The notes beneath the pieces were generated by a model. That model was not told the DNA's origin, made no database searches, and was given only the letters and a program-made list of their open reading frames with translations. Of a stretch of 20,182 nucleotides of DNA, positions 15,101-20,182 are shown one piece after another (position 1 is the first letter of the stretch; every line of letters starts with the position of its first letter). The stretch comes from Mucilaginibacter sp. (GTDB lineage Bacteria; Bacteroidota; Bacteroidia; Sphingobacteriales; Sphingobacteriaceae), in NCBI GenBank assembly GCA_028288315.1, contig JAQBNY010000245.1:1-20182 (forward strand). The letters run 5' to 3'. The position numbers were made by a program, and so were the translations under genes.

Positions 15101-16527
15101 TAGCATCATTGGGCTTTTTCCCTATGGCAATTTCCACCCATGCAGGTGCAGAGGTGCAAAGGCCACTTGCAACCGTTGTAATAGGGGGCTTAATAACTGC
15201 AACGTTATTAACTTTAATTGTACTGCCAGCGTTGTACAGGCAGTTTGCATCTAAATCAAAAGCTAATAAAAACGTTAAGAAAAATATTGTTGTTGCTACT
15301 TTACTGCTTTTTATTGCTTTGCCTTCTCAAGCGCAAATTAATAACGACAAACAGATTACAGTAAACGATGCTGTAAAACTGGCTTTAACAAATAACCAAT
15401 CTTTGCGTGCCGCTCAAAACCAAACCCAGGCTGCCAAAGCTAATTTAGGTAGTGCTCTTGATATACCTAAAACCCAGCTATCCTATGATGCGGGAAATAT
15501 AAATAGTTCAAATACTGATAATCGCTTTTCTGTAACGCAAAATTTTGCATTGCCTGGTTATTATATTAATCAACGCAATTATTACAATGCAGAGGGCGGT
15601 CTATCTGCATTACAAGAAGAAGCATTAAAAAATCAGTTGGCTTATCAGGTTAGAGATGTATACCTGCAATTGACCACCTCACTTGCCAAGCTAAAACTTT
15701 TAAATGATCAAGATTCTGTTTATAATGCCGTAATTAAACTTGAACAGTTGAGGTTTAACACGGGAGAAACATCCCGGATAAATTTAACAAGTGCTGAGGC
15801 AAAAGCAGGTATGTTAAAAAACCAGCGCCGCTTAACAGAAACGGAGATTAGTGTTCTACAAAGCAAATTGCAGGTTTTAACAGGTGGGGGAGTAGCCTAC
15901 TTACCTGTAGACCAGTCGCCGCCCGGTTGGCAAAATACTTTCCTGCCAGATTCAGTCAAAGCGATTCAAAACCCAGAGGTAAGGCAAGCTCAACAGCAGG
16001 TAACTATTTCAGACTGGAAATTAAAAGTGAACCGTGCAAAGGCTTTACCAGAGGTTAGTTTAAGTTACAGTAACCAGAGCTTTGCCGGGCCCGATATTTC
16101 AAATACAGCAACCATCCTCAGCAAAAACAACCGGTTTTCGTCATATATGGTAGGTTTAAATGTGCCTATATTTTTCAAACAATATAAAGCCGCAATAAAA
16201 TCGGCAGGTTTTCAAAAGAAAGCTGCGGAATTTACCTACACAGCCAAACAATTAGAATGGAAAGGGCAGTGGCAGCAAACCTATAAGCGATATAATCAGC
16301 AATTGCAAGCGCTCGGTTACTATGAATCTTCCGCACTTAAACAGGCATCAGAGTTGGTTCGTACTGCAACATTATCATTTAACAACGGAGGCATCAGTTA
16401 TCTGGAATGGGTAAATTATTACAATCAGTCGGTACAATTACGAACCGATAGGCTTGACGCCCTTTTGCAATTAGATCAAACTATAAATCAGCTTTGGTAT
16501 TACCAGGGAGAAACAGAAAAACCATGA
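12148..16527 (+). CDS. CusA/CzcA-family heavy-metal RND efflux pump fused to a TolC-like outer-membrane factor
   Basis: 1459 residues; HME-RND pumps are usually about 1030-1050. Residues 1-1037 form a complete pump: TM1 (NKLIVGLFVLILIAGGIY), the porter pattern SISRFGLSNVTVVFEDGIDI, the TM4 proton-relay motif DFGLIVDGAVIIVE with D400, D406 and E413 (counterparts of CzcA D402/D408/E415), EIPTDPM in the periplasmic cleft, QMRFNELISGAKQDVVIKVFGDD, and the final TM group to LPALYRQF. Residues 1041-1062 (KNVKKNIVVATLLLFIALPSQA) look like a signal peptide with a SQA|Q cleavage site. Residues 1063-1459 resemble a whole TolC-family outer-membrane factor with two repeats (ITVNDAVKLALTNNQSLRAAQNQTQAAKANLG, then a helical repeat ending LDALLQLDQTINQLWYY). 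Metal ions are expelled from the periplasm or cytoplasm across the outer membrane. The adaptor gene overlaps by 4 bp. Cu/Ag versus Co/Zn/Cd cannot be settled by eye. Confidence 0.95.
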   Translation: MIDRIIEFSVRNKLIVGLFVLILIAGGIYSASKLPVDAVPDITNNQVLIITVSPSLAAPEVERLITAPTERLMASLPQLKEMRSISRFGLSNVTVVFEDGIDITKARQQVSERLNQLKSMIPPGIGEPDMGPVTTGLGEVYQYYVVPKPGYETKYTLTQLRTFQEWIVRRQLLGVPGVADVSSLGGKLKQYQVVIDPAKIKSLGITLDELFNAVQKNNENAGGAYIENGPNAYYIRTEGMATSIADLQSIPIKTSHGIPMRLADVAEVKEGSALRFGAMYNNKYGEVSGAVVLMLKGANAMQVVEQVKERIELIKKRLPEGVTILPYYERSKMVGNSISTVKRNLIEGALIVIFVLVLFLGNLRSGLVVASVIPLAMLFALIIMNIFDVSANLMSLGALDFGLIVDGAVIIVEGVMHRFRDKINNHTVSGKLSQEDVDAEVKQSASRLMNAAIFGQIIILIVYLPILSLDGIEGKMFKPMAETVAFALLGAFILSLTYVPMMTALTMSKKTNKRTNFADKIMSFLQRLYTPILNMAISHTKAIIFIALVLMGAAYMVFNTLGGEFIPQLEEGDFAIDARFLPGTSLTQTIKGMKMASEELKKFPEVQQVTCRIGSAEIPTDPMSLEQCDVFVTLNDKSTWTTAHDYAALEDTMGKRLAQIPGLNVGFEYPVQMRFNELISGAKQDVVIKVFGDDLQQLSKLAGKLSGLLTTVKGATDVYSEKIIGLPQIVVHYNRAALAQYNVSINQVNHIVNAAFAGEKAGNIYEGEKQFDVMLRIADTARSNFDHIGELLINTPNGSQVPLSQLASISIKDGPNQIQREDGERRISVSFNVRGRDVESVVKDLQAKVQQKLKLPPGYHLEYGGQFENLNSAKERLTVAVPASLFFIFILLYFAFNQFREALIVFSAIPLAATGGVFALWARGMAFSISAGVGFIALFGVAVLNGIVLISEFNRLKQEGEEDVNERIRKGTANRLRPVLMTATVASLGFFPMAISTHAGAEVQRPLATVVIGGLITATLLTLIVLPALYRQFASKSKANKNVKKNIVVATLLLFIALPSQAQINNDKQITVNDAVKLALTNNQSLRAAQNQTQAAKANLGSALDIPKTQLSYDAGNINSSNTDNRFSVTQNFALPGYYINQRNYYNAEGGLSALQEEALKNQLAYQVRDVYLQLTTSLAKLKLLNDQDSVYNAVIKLEQLRFNTGETSRINLTSAEAKAGMLKNQRRLTETEISVLQSKLQVLTGGGVAYLPVDQSPPGWQNTFLPDSVKAIQNPEVRQAQQQVTISDWKLKVNRAKALPEVSLSYSNQSFAGPDISNTATILSKNNRFSSYMVGLNVPIFFKQYKAAIKSAGFQKKAAEFTYTAKQLEWKGQWQQTYKRYNQQLQALGYYESSALKQASELVRTATLSFNNGGISYLEWVNYYNQSVQLRTDRLDALLQLDQTINQLWYYQGETEKP

Positions 16528-17684
16528 AAAGTACATATATATTAGTGCTGACTTTTTTTATTAGCGCCTGCGGAAGCAAACAGGATAAAAAAGAACAGCA
16601 ACCTCAACAGCAGCAACAAGCGAAAGCTAAAGGTAATACAATAGTGTTTACGCCTGAACAAAACAAAAACGGCGGTGTTGATACCGGCGTTTTACCTACG
16701 CATCTTTTAACCACGGCAATACATGTTAATGGGCAGGTAGATGTACCTCCCGAAAATTTGATAGCGGTGAATGTCCCGATGGGTGGCTTTTTGAAAAAAA
16801 TAACTTTACTGCCCGGTGAACATGTGGTAAAAGGACAAATTATAGCTCAAATTGAAAATCAGGATTATATAACTATTCAGCAGGATTATTTGACTACTAT
16901 TAGCAAAATCACGTATTTAAGGCAGGAATTAGAACGGCAAAAGATACTGAGTCAGCAACAGGCAAGCCCGCTTAAGCTTTATCAGCAGTCGCAGGCAGAT
17001 TATAGTAGTCAAGTTGCTCAGGCGGCCGGATTGGCACAGAAGCTTAAACTAATTGGTATTAACCCTAATTCATTAACACCCTCTACTATAAAGTCTACGC
17101 TCAGTATACACTCACCATTAACTGGTTACGTTTCGCAGGTAAATGTAAGCATAGGCCGGTTTATTAATCCAACTGATATTTTAATGGAGCTTGTAGATAC
17201 CAATGATATACATGCCGCTTTAACGGTATTTGAGCAGGATATTGCTAAAATTTCAATAGGAAATGCAGTAAAAATTAATTTGCCAAGCGTTCCTGATAAA
17301 ACCTACCCCGGAAAAGTTATTTTAATAGGCAGGGTATTAGATACTTCACGAAGCGTAATGGTACACTGTCATTTTTTAAAAACCGATAAGAATTTATTGC
17401 CTAATATGTTTATACAGGCAACTATTGAAAGTAAACCACAGAAGACTTTAGCCGTTCCTGATGCCGCGCTTGTAAATTATAGTGGCCAGAAAGGTGTTTT
17501 TATTGCCACTAAAAGCGGCAAAAACACTTCCTATAGTTTGTTACCTGTAGAGTTGGGGGTACAACAAGACGGTTGGAATGAGATAAAATTAAGTAAACCG
17601 GAATTACAGGATAAAATATTTGTGCTTAAGGGCGCATTCTCCATATTATCAGCTATGAAAAATACAGGAGATGATAGTGAGTAA
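16524..17684 (+). CDS. RND periplasmic adaptor (membrane-fusion protein, CusB/CzcB-like) lipoprotein
   Basis: 386 residues from the ATG at 16524, which overlaps the pump stop codon (ATGA). MKSTYILVLTFFISACG carries a lipobox with C16, so it is probably lipid-anchored. A charged/Gln-rich stretch (about 18-32) leads to the membrane-proximal and lipoyl half-motifs (VNVPMGGFLKKITLLPGEHVVKGQ, about 78-102), an alpha-helical hairpin (about 115-170, many Gln: YLRQELERQKILSQQQASPL), the second lipoyl half (IHSPLTGYVSQVNVSIGRFI) and beta-barrel (LVDTNDIHAALTVFEQDIAKI, PNMFIQATI). It bridges the inner-membrane pump and outer-membrane channel. The hairpin is short, which fits HME-type adaptors. It lacks the long His/Met-rich ends of some CusB/CzcB proteins, so the metal is not revealed. 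An upstream in-frame TTG (16494) lies inside the pump gene and would spoil the signal peptide. Confidence 0.94.
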   Translation: MKSTYILVLTFFISACGSKQDKKEQQPQQQQQAKAKGNTIVFTPEQNKNGGVDTGVLPTHLLTTAIHVNGQVDVPPENLIAVNVPMGGFLKKITLLPGEHVVKGQIIAQIENQDYITIQQDYLTTISKITYLRQELERQKILSQQQASPLKLYQQSQADYSSQVAQAAGLAQKLKLIGINPNSLTPSTIKSTLSIHSPLTGYVSQVNVSIGRFINPTDILMELVDTNDIHAALTVFEQDIAKISIGNAVKINLPSVPDKTYPGKVILIGRVLDTSRSVMVHCHFLKTDKNLLPNMFIQATIESKPQKTLAVPDAALVNYSGQKGVFIATKSGKNTSYSLLPVELGVQQDGWNEIKLSKPELQDKIFVLKGAFSILSAMKNTGDDSE

Positions 17685-17746
17685 GAAAACTCAGTACATA
17701 TAATATTGCATATACATATATGTAATAAAATTCAATTAAAAACTAA

Positions 17747-17765
17747 TAACTACTCGTAGTAGTTA
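17747..17765. repeat. 19-bp inverted repeat after the efflux operon
   Basis: TAACTACT-CGT-AGTAGTTA is a perfect 8-3-8 hairpin-forming repeat 63 bp past the adaptor stop. It could stabilise or end the operon transcript, but the following CCAAGCCG is not a T-tract, so a Rho-independent terminator is not supported. An operator is the alternative. Confidence 0.45.
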
Positions 17766-17829
17766 CCAAGCCGGGCATAATTGTATAGAAAACGGTCCAG
17801 TAATGTGTATTAAATGCCTCACTGTAGTG

Positions 17830-17837
17830 TAATTTTG
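17830..17837 (+). promoter_or_regulatory. Candidate -7 element TAATTTTG upstream of the HTH gene
   Basis: TAATTTTG fits TAnnTTTG and would give a 5' leader of about 165 nt containing the hairpin at 17970-17998. There is no TTG at the -33 position, and one such octamer in AT-rich DNA may be chance. Confidence 0.3.
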
Positions 17838-17969
17838 GACAAGAAATGTGAATAAGAGTCACAGTAAGTTAATCTTAAAAATAATTTAATTACTTTTTTA
17901 TCCTTAAATATTAATTAAGAATTAATAATACTGAATAAGGTGTTTTTGAAGTATGATTTTAATCAATGG

Positions 17970-17998
17970 ATTACTTTTTGCTCTTAAAAGAAAGTAAT
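17970..17998 (+). promoter_or_regulatory. Inverted repeat just before the HTH gene start
   Basis: ATTACTTT (17970-17977) and AAAGTAAT (17991-17998) are perfect 8-bp arms with a 13-nt loop, ending 10 bp before the ATG at 18009. It could be an autoregulatory operator for the HTH protein, or an mRNA hairpin affecting translation start. The arms are seen; the role is inferred. Confidence 0.4.
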
Positions 17999-18008
17999 AC
18001 TAGCTGAT

Positions 18009-18371
18009 ATGAATAAACATCAAGGACAAATAGTTGAATACGTTGTTAGGAAAAACGGTTTTAGCCTGAGTGAACTGGCAATAGCGTTAAATATTAACAG
18101 AAGATCGCTTTACAACTGGTTTCAGGCTAAGGAATTAAAAAAGAGTATTATTCACCGGATAGGCTGTGTATTAAGGCATGACTTTTCCAAAGAGTTCCCG
18201 GAGTTGTTTTTAAGCGAAGACTTTAACAGTATATATGAACCGAAGAAGTACAGGCCCGAGCCGGCCAGCTTAATCAATAATGATGATGAGATCTGGAAAC
18301 ATAAGTACATCACCCTGCTGGAACAATACAGCCAGTTGCTGTCCACCAGTAACGCACGCGAGAGTGCCTGA
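18009..18371 (+). CDS. Small helix-turn-helix protein, unnamed
   Basis: 120 residues. Residues 18-40 (FSLSELAIALNINRRSLYNWFQA) form a clear helix-turn-helix of XRE/homeodomain-like type: the Ser-Glu-Leu-Ala first helix, the LNIN turn and the RRSLYNWF recognition helix. Residues 43-70 (LKKSIIHRIGCVLRHDFSKEFPELFL) continue the XRE-like fold. The remainder (71-120) is acidic and polar with no recognised domain, possibly a helical dimerisation tail. It should bind DNA in the cytoplasm; its targets are unknown. It stands alone, convergent with the next small gene, and carries an inverted repeat right before its start. Similar small HTH proteins are, from memory, frequent in Sphingobacteriaceae without assigned function. 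Confidence 0.8.
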   Translation: MNKHQGQIVEYVVRKNGFSLSELAIALNINRRSLYNWFQAKELKKSIIHRIGCVLRHDFSKEFPELFLSEDFNSIYEPKKYRPEPASLINNDDEIWKHKYITLLEQYSQLLSTSNARESA

Positions 18372-18400
18372 TTAAACTTATACTATTAACTTAACGGCTA

Positions 18401-18721
18401 TTAACCATTAAAGCTAATGATACGAATTTGTTTAAGCAGCAGATCTAACTGATTATTATACTCCTGAAAGGAGATTTGGGATGAATTAATACTGGACATT
18501 AACTGTTCAAATTCAATCTTTAACAACTGATTCTTAGAAATTCCCTCCAGAACTTTCAGCCTCCCTTGTTCGTAGGTAACAAACCGGGGCTCCGGGGTGC
18601 TTTCAATGTCTTTTCTGATTTTATTGACTTTCAGTTTCTCTGAACGGATCAGATGTAAAATAGCAACGTTTTTAACACATCTTATAATGTTTTGCGCACG
18701 TTTTCTTTGTCGGTTTTTCAT
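18401..18721 (-). CDS. Small basic protein of unknown function
   Basis: 106 residues, no recognised family. The first third is very basic (MKNRQRKRAQNIIRCVKNVAILHLIRSEKLKVNKIRKDI), the rest is amphipathic and Leu/Ile/Gln-rich (GISKNQLLKIEFEQLMSSI, EYNNQLDLLLKQIRIISF), suggesting helices that could pair. There is no signal peptide or membrane segment, so it is probably cytoplasmic; nucleic-acid binding is possible from charge alone. A near -7 (TTACTTTG, one mismatch, 18754-18747) lies 25 bp upstream of the ATG. It is convergent with the HTH gene, 29 bp apart. The amino-acid make-up looks like a real protein and there is no overlapping alternative, but coding status needs a homologue to be certain. 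Confidence 0.6.
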   Translation of the reverse strand: MKNRQRKRAQNIIRCVKNVAILHLIRSEKLKVNKIRKDIESTPEPRFVTYEQGRLKVLEGISKNQLLKIEFEQLMSSINSSQISFQEYNNQLDLLLKQIRIISFNG

Positions 18722-18870
18722 TGGTGGTTATCGGCTTATATAAAAACAAAGTAAAAACAACTTTAAATTAAATACGTAATTCTTTAAAAAAGGTTACAGG
18801 TTTAGGTGCGACCAACAGCTTTTTACCAATTCCATAACATAGAAGCGGCAATTGCTTAATAGTTATAATT

Positions 18871-18895
18871 TTTACTGTTGGTTATTAACAGTAAA
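18871..18895. repeat. Hairpin-forming inverted repeat in the gap after the glycosidase-like gene
   Basis: TTTACTGTT, loop GGTTATT, AACAGTAAA: perfect 9-bp stem. On the minus strand it comes right after the larger hairpin at 18892-18942, sharing its outermost bases, so the two are alternative or adjoining folds. No T-tract follows on either strand. Confidence 0.55.
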
Positions 18896-18942
18896 CACTA
18901 AATGGCACCCGGTGTTTGACAGCCGGCACCACTTAGTGTTTA
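18892..18942 (-). ncRNA. Structured 3'-untranslated segment or small RNA candidate (51-nt hairpin)
   Basis: TAAACACTAA (18892-18901) and TTAGTGTTTA (18933-18942) pair perfectly. Read as minus-strand RNA, the stem continues through a G-U wobble and TGG/CCA to 14 pairs, then a small internal loop and a second CCGG/CCGG stem (18909-18912 with 18923-18926) capped by a 10-nt loop. The wobble exists only in the minus-strand transcript, which favours a role downstream of the minus-strand glycosidase-like gene, whose stop is 44 bp away. It could protect or end that mRNA. Structure was deduced by hand. Confidence 0.4.
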
Positions 18943-18953
18943 AGATTTGCAAA

Positions 18954-18987
18954 TTTGTGCTTGTTTTGCGCCTATTTTGTGCTTGTT
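18954..18987. repeat. 12-bp direct repeat at the 3' end of the glycosidase-like gene
   Basis: TTTGTGCTTGTT occurs at 18954-18965 and 18976-18987 (22-bp period). The second copy reaches into the stop codon of the minus-strand gene. Too short to call an attachment site. Confidence 0.45.
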
Positions 18988-20068
18988 ATTTAATGGTAAA
19001 AGTATTTGCAATGATCTTTTTTGCCCATACCGTATAAGCTACGGTCCATTTAATAATACCATAGTTGGCTTCCTGGGTGCTTTTGTAAGGCTCATCAAAT
19101 AATTCATAAGCTATTGCTACCTTAACCCTTGGATTGTTCTTACACTTGGTTACAAAATTTGTCATAAAAGTATTCTGGTCGGCCTCGTTTGTAGTGCTTG
19201 TTGCTTTAAAGCGGTAACCATATTCGGTAAACCAAAGCTCTTTATCAGGGAACAAGCCAGCTAGCGTTACGGTAATATCGGCAATGTTGTACGGCGCTTT
19301 AGCCGCGGCACCTTCCATGTCTGAATACCAGTGGTAACCAACAGCATCATACTTAACCCCATAGTTAGAACATACAGTTAAGAATCCCCAATGCAGCCAT
19401 CCGGCATCTATCATGGTTTTAGCATCTGCATCTTTTGATTTGATGCCTTCATCCATTCCTTTTAAGTAAGCAGCGGTAACGTTTGATTTGGCCACATCAT
19501 AGTTAGCTACCGTGCGTCCGGTGGTATTGGGTAACAGTAACTTAAGTTCCAGGTCATTTCCCAGGTCGTAGTAAGTAAAGTACTGGCCATACTTGGCCGC
19601 AAAGTTGCTTCCCAGTACCCTTCCTTTTTCGTAAGCCACCGCTTCACTGTCCGCTAAATCGAGTGTACGCGGGTACAGCATCGGCAGCAGGTTTACCGCA
19701 CCGCTGGCGGCGGCCTGCTGTAAAGAACTGAACAAGGTGCTTGATGAGGCCGCGATGGTTCCGTCAGAAGTGGTTTGCAGATTAATCCTGTACCAGTTCA
19801 TGCCCATGCCTTTAAGCAATTCAATCTGTTTTGCTGCGGGAGTAGCCAGGTAAGGAGCATCACCGGGGTGACCGTTAATACCTAACATAAATCCGGATCC
19901 TGCCAGGGGGGGAACCGGGGTTGTAGCAGTTGTAGCAGCCACAGTGGTTGCTGAAGCAGACGCGGGAGCCTGTTGAGGCTGAACATCCGCTAGTTTTGTG
20001 CACGATGAAAGTGCGAATCCGGCGGCACATACCAGTGCCACTAAACTTTTTGAGTAGTTTTTAATCAT
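18986..20068 (-). CDS. Lipoprotein with clan GH-A-like TIM-barrel glycoside hydrolase pattern
   Basis: 360 residues. MIKNYSKSLVALVCAAGFALSSC ends in a lipobox (C23). A low-complexity Ala/Thr/Pro linker (about 31-55) precedes a barrel-like domain: GFMLGINGHPGDAPYL (59-74), GMGMNWYRINLQ (87-98), VNLLPMLYPRT (125-135), YFTYYDLGNDLEL (163-175), YDAVGYHWYSD (240-250), ELWFTEYGYRF (277-287), VKVAIAYELFDEP (315-327). The FTEYG strand gives E282 as presumed nucleophile; the acid/base strand, usually Asn-Glu, reads N171-D172 with E174 two residues on. It probably cleaves or binds a polysaccharide at the cell surface; substrate and exact GH family are unknown. The gene is visibly richer in G+C than its neighbours (GCGGCGGCC runs), a hint of different origin or expression. 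It is alone in the window, with hairpin-rich DNA on both sides. Confidence 0.75.
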   Translation of the reverse strand: MIKNYSKSLVALVCAAGFALSSCTKLADVQPQQAPASASATTVAATTATTPVPPLAGSGFMLGINGHPGDAPYLATPAAKQIELLKGMGMNWYRINLQTTSDGTIAASSSTLFSSLQQAAASGAVNLLPMLYPRTLDLADSEAVAYEKGRVLGSNFAAKYGQYFTYYDLGNDLELKLLLPNTTGRTVANYDVAKSNVTAAYLKGMDEGIKSKDADAKTMIDAGWLHWGFLTVCSNYGVKYDAVGYHWYSDMEGAAAKAPYNIADITVTLAGLFPDKELWFTEYGYRFKATSTTNEADQNTFMTNFVTKCKNNPRVKVAIAYELFDEPYKSTQEANYGIIKWTVAYTVWAKKIIANTFTIK

Positions 20069-20090
20069 TAGGGGTATTTTTAATCAATAG

Positions 20091-20136
20091 TTACGTTTTT
20101 TACGTAATATTTTTGTTAGAGTTTCGTTATTCTAAC
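20091..20136. promoter_or_regulatory. Two short inverted repeats upstream of the glycosidase-like gene
   Basis: TTACGT-TTTTT-ACGTAA (20091-20107) and GTTAGA-10 nt-TCTAAC (20115-20136) lie 22 and 46 bp before the minus-strand ATG at 20068. Either may be an operator. No exact TAnnTTTG element was found in the 114 bp available. Confidence 0.35.
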
Positions 20137-20182
20137 TTTTTATTAAAAATAAACACCCAATATTACTCTTTAAGGCAATTCT

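Larger units (their letters stand above)
17685..18008. other. AT-rich intergenic region between the efflux operon and the HTH gene
   Basis: 324 bp without a credible ORF. It contains three inverted repeats or signals listed separately (17747-17765, 17830-17837, 17970-17998) and an alternating stretch ACATATATGT near 17714. No T-tract terminator for the efflux operon was found. Confidence 0.6.

Noticed and set aside
16494..16523. TTG start at 16494 for the adaptor gene
   Set aside because: It adds ten polar residues in front of a good lipoprotein signal; the ATG at 16524 overlaps the pump stop in the usual ATGA fashion.
18852..19037. 61-codon plus-strand frame
   Set aside because: It runs through the two hairpins and into the antisense of the glycosidase-like gene; a Cys/Phe/Trp-rich translation without family resemblance.

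Overview
The window looks like chromosomal DNA from a member of the Bacteroidota, most likely family Sphingobacteriaceae (Mucilaginibacter/Pedobacter-like). Three things point there: exact Bacteroidota -7 promoter elements (TAnnTTTG) before alaS, the divergent merR-type gene and gatB; protein styles typical of the phylum (DUF4369-like thioredoxin lipoprotein, CzcA-type pump fused to a TolC-type domain, SPI/SPII signal peptides followed by Asn/Gly-rich tails); and start codons without Shine-Dalgarno sequences. Genus is inference; no rRNA or tRNA gene is present to confirm it.

Layout. Positions 1-7998 are mostly housekeeping: the 5' end of a MerR-type regulator (minus strand), divergent alaS, a VOC-fold protein, a secreted Tyr-rich protein with an Asn/Gly/His tail (minus strand), then gatB with a thioredoxin-like lipoprotein 3 bp behind it, and an OmpR/PhoB-type response regulator that stands alone and ends at a strong terminator. 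The alaS-VOC gap is filled almost exactly by about 311 bp of AT-rich non-coding DNA bounded by 21-bp imperfect inverted repeats, a MITE-like arrangement.

Positions 8139-17684 form a metal/redox block: a VIT1/CCC1-type Fe/Mn transporter, a convergent b-type cytochrome, a CusRS-like two-component system starting with TTG, and a two-gene export operon. The first export gene fuses a complete HME-RND pump to a complete TolC-like outer-membrane factor, with what looks like a signal peptide at the junction; the second is the lipoprotein periplasmic adaptor, overlapping it by 4 bp. Two 11-bp-period direct repeats (CAGATTGTTTT x2 before the two-component genes, and a near copy before the pump gene) suggest that the response regulator controls both its own operon and the pump.

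Positions 17685-20182 are less conserved-looking: a small HTH protein preceded by a hairpin, a small basic protein of unknown function, a structured non-coding stretch with two consecutive hairpins, and a lipoprotein with a clan GH-A-like TIM-barrel glycosidase pattern whose presumed acid/base position reads Asn-Asp instead of Asn-Glu.

No CRISPR array, tRNA, rRNA, transposase or phage gene was seen. All family names rest on reading motifs by eye; no database search was run.
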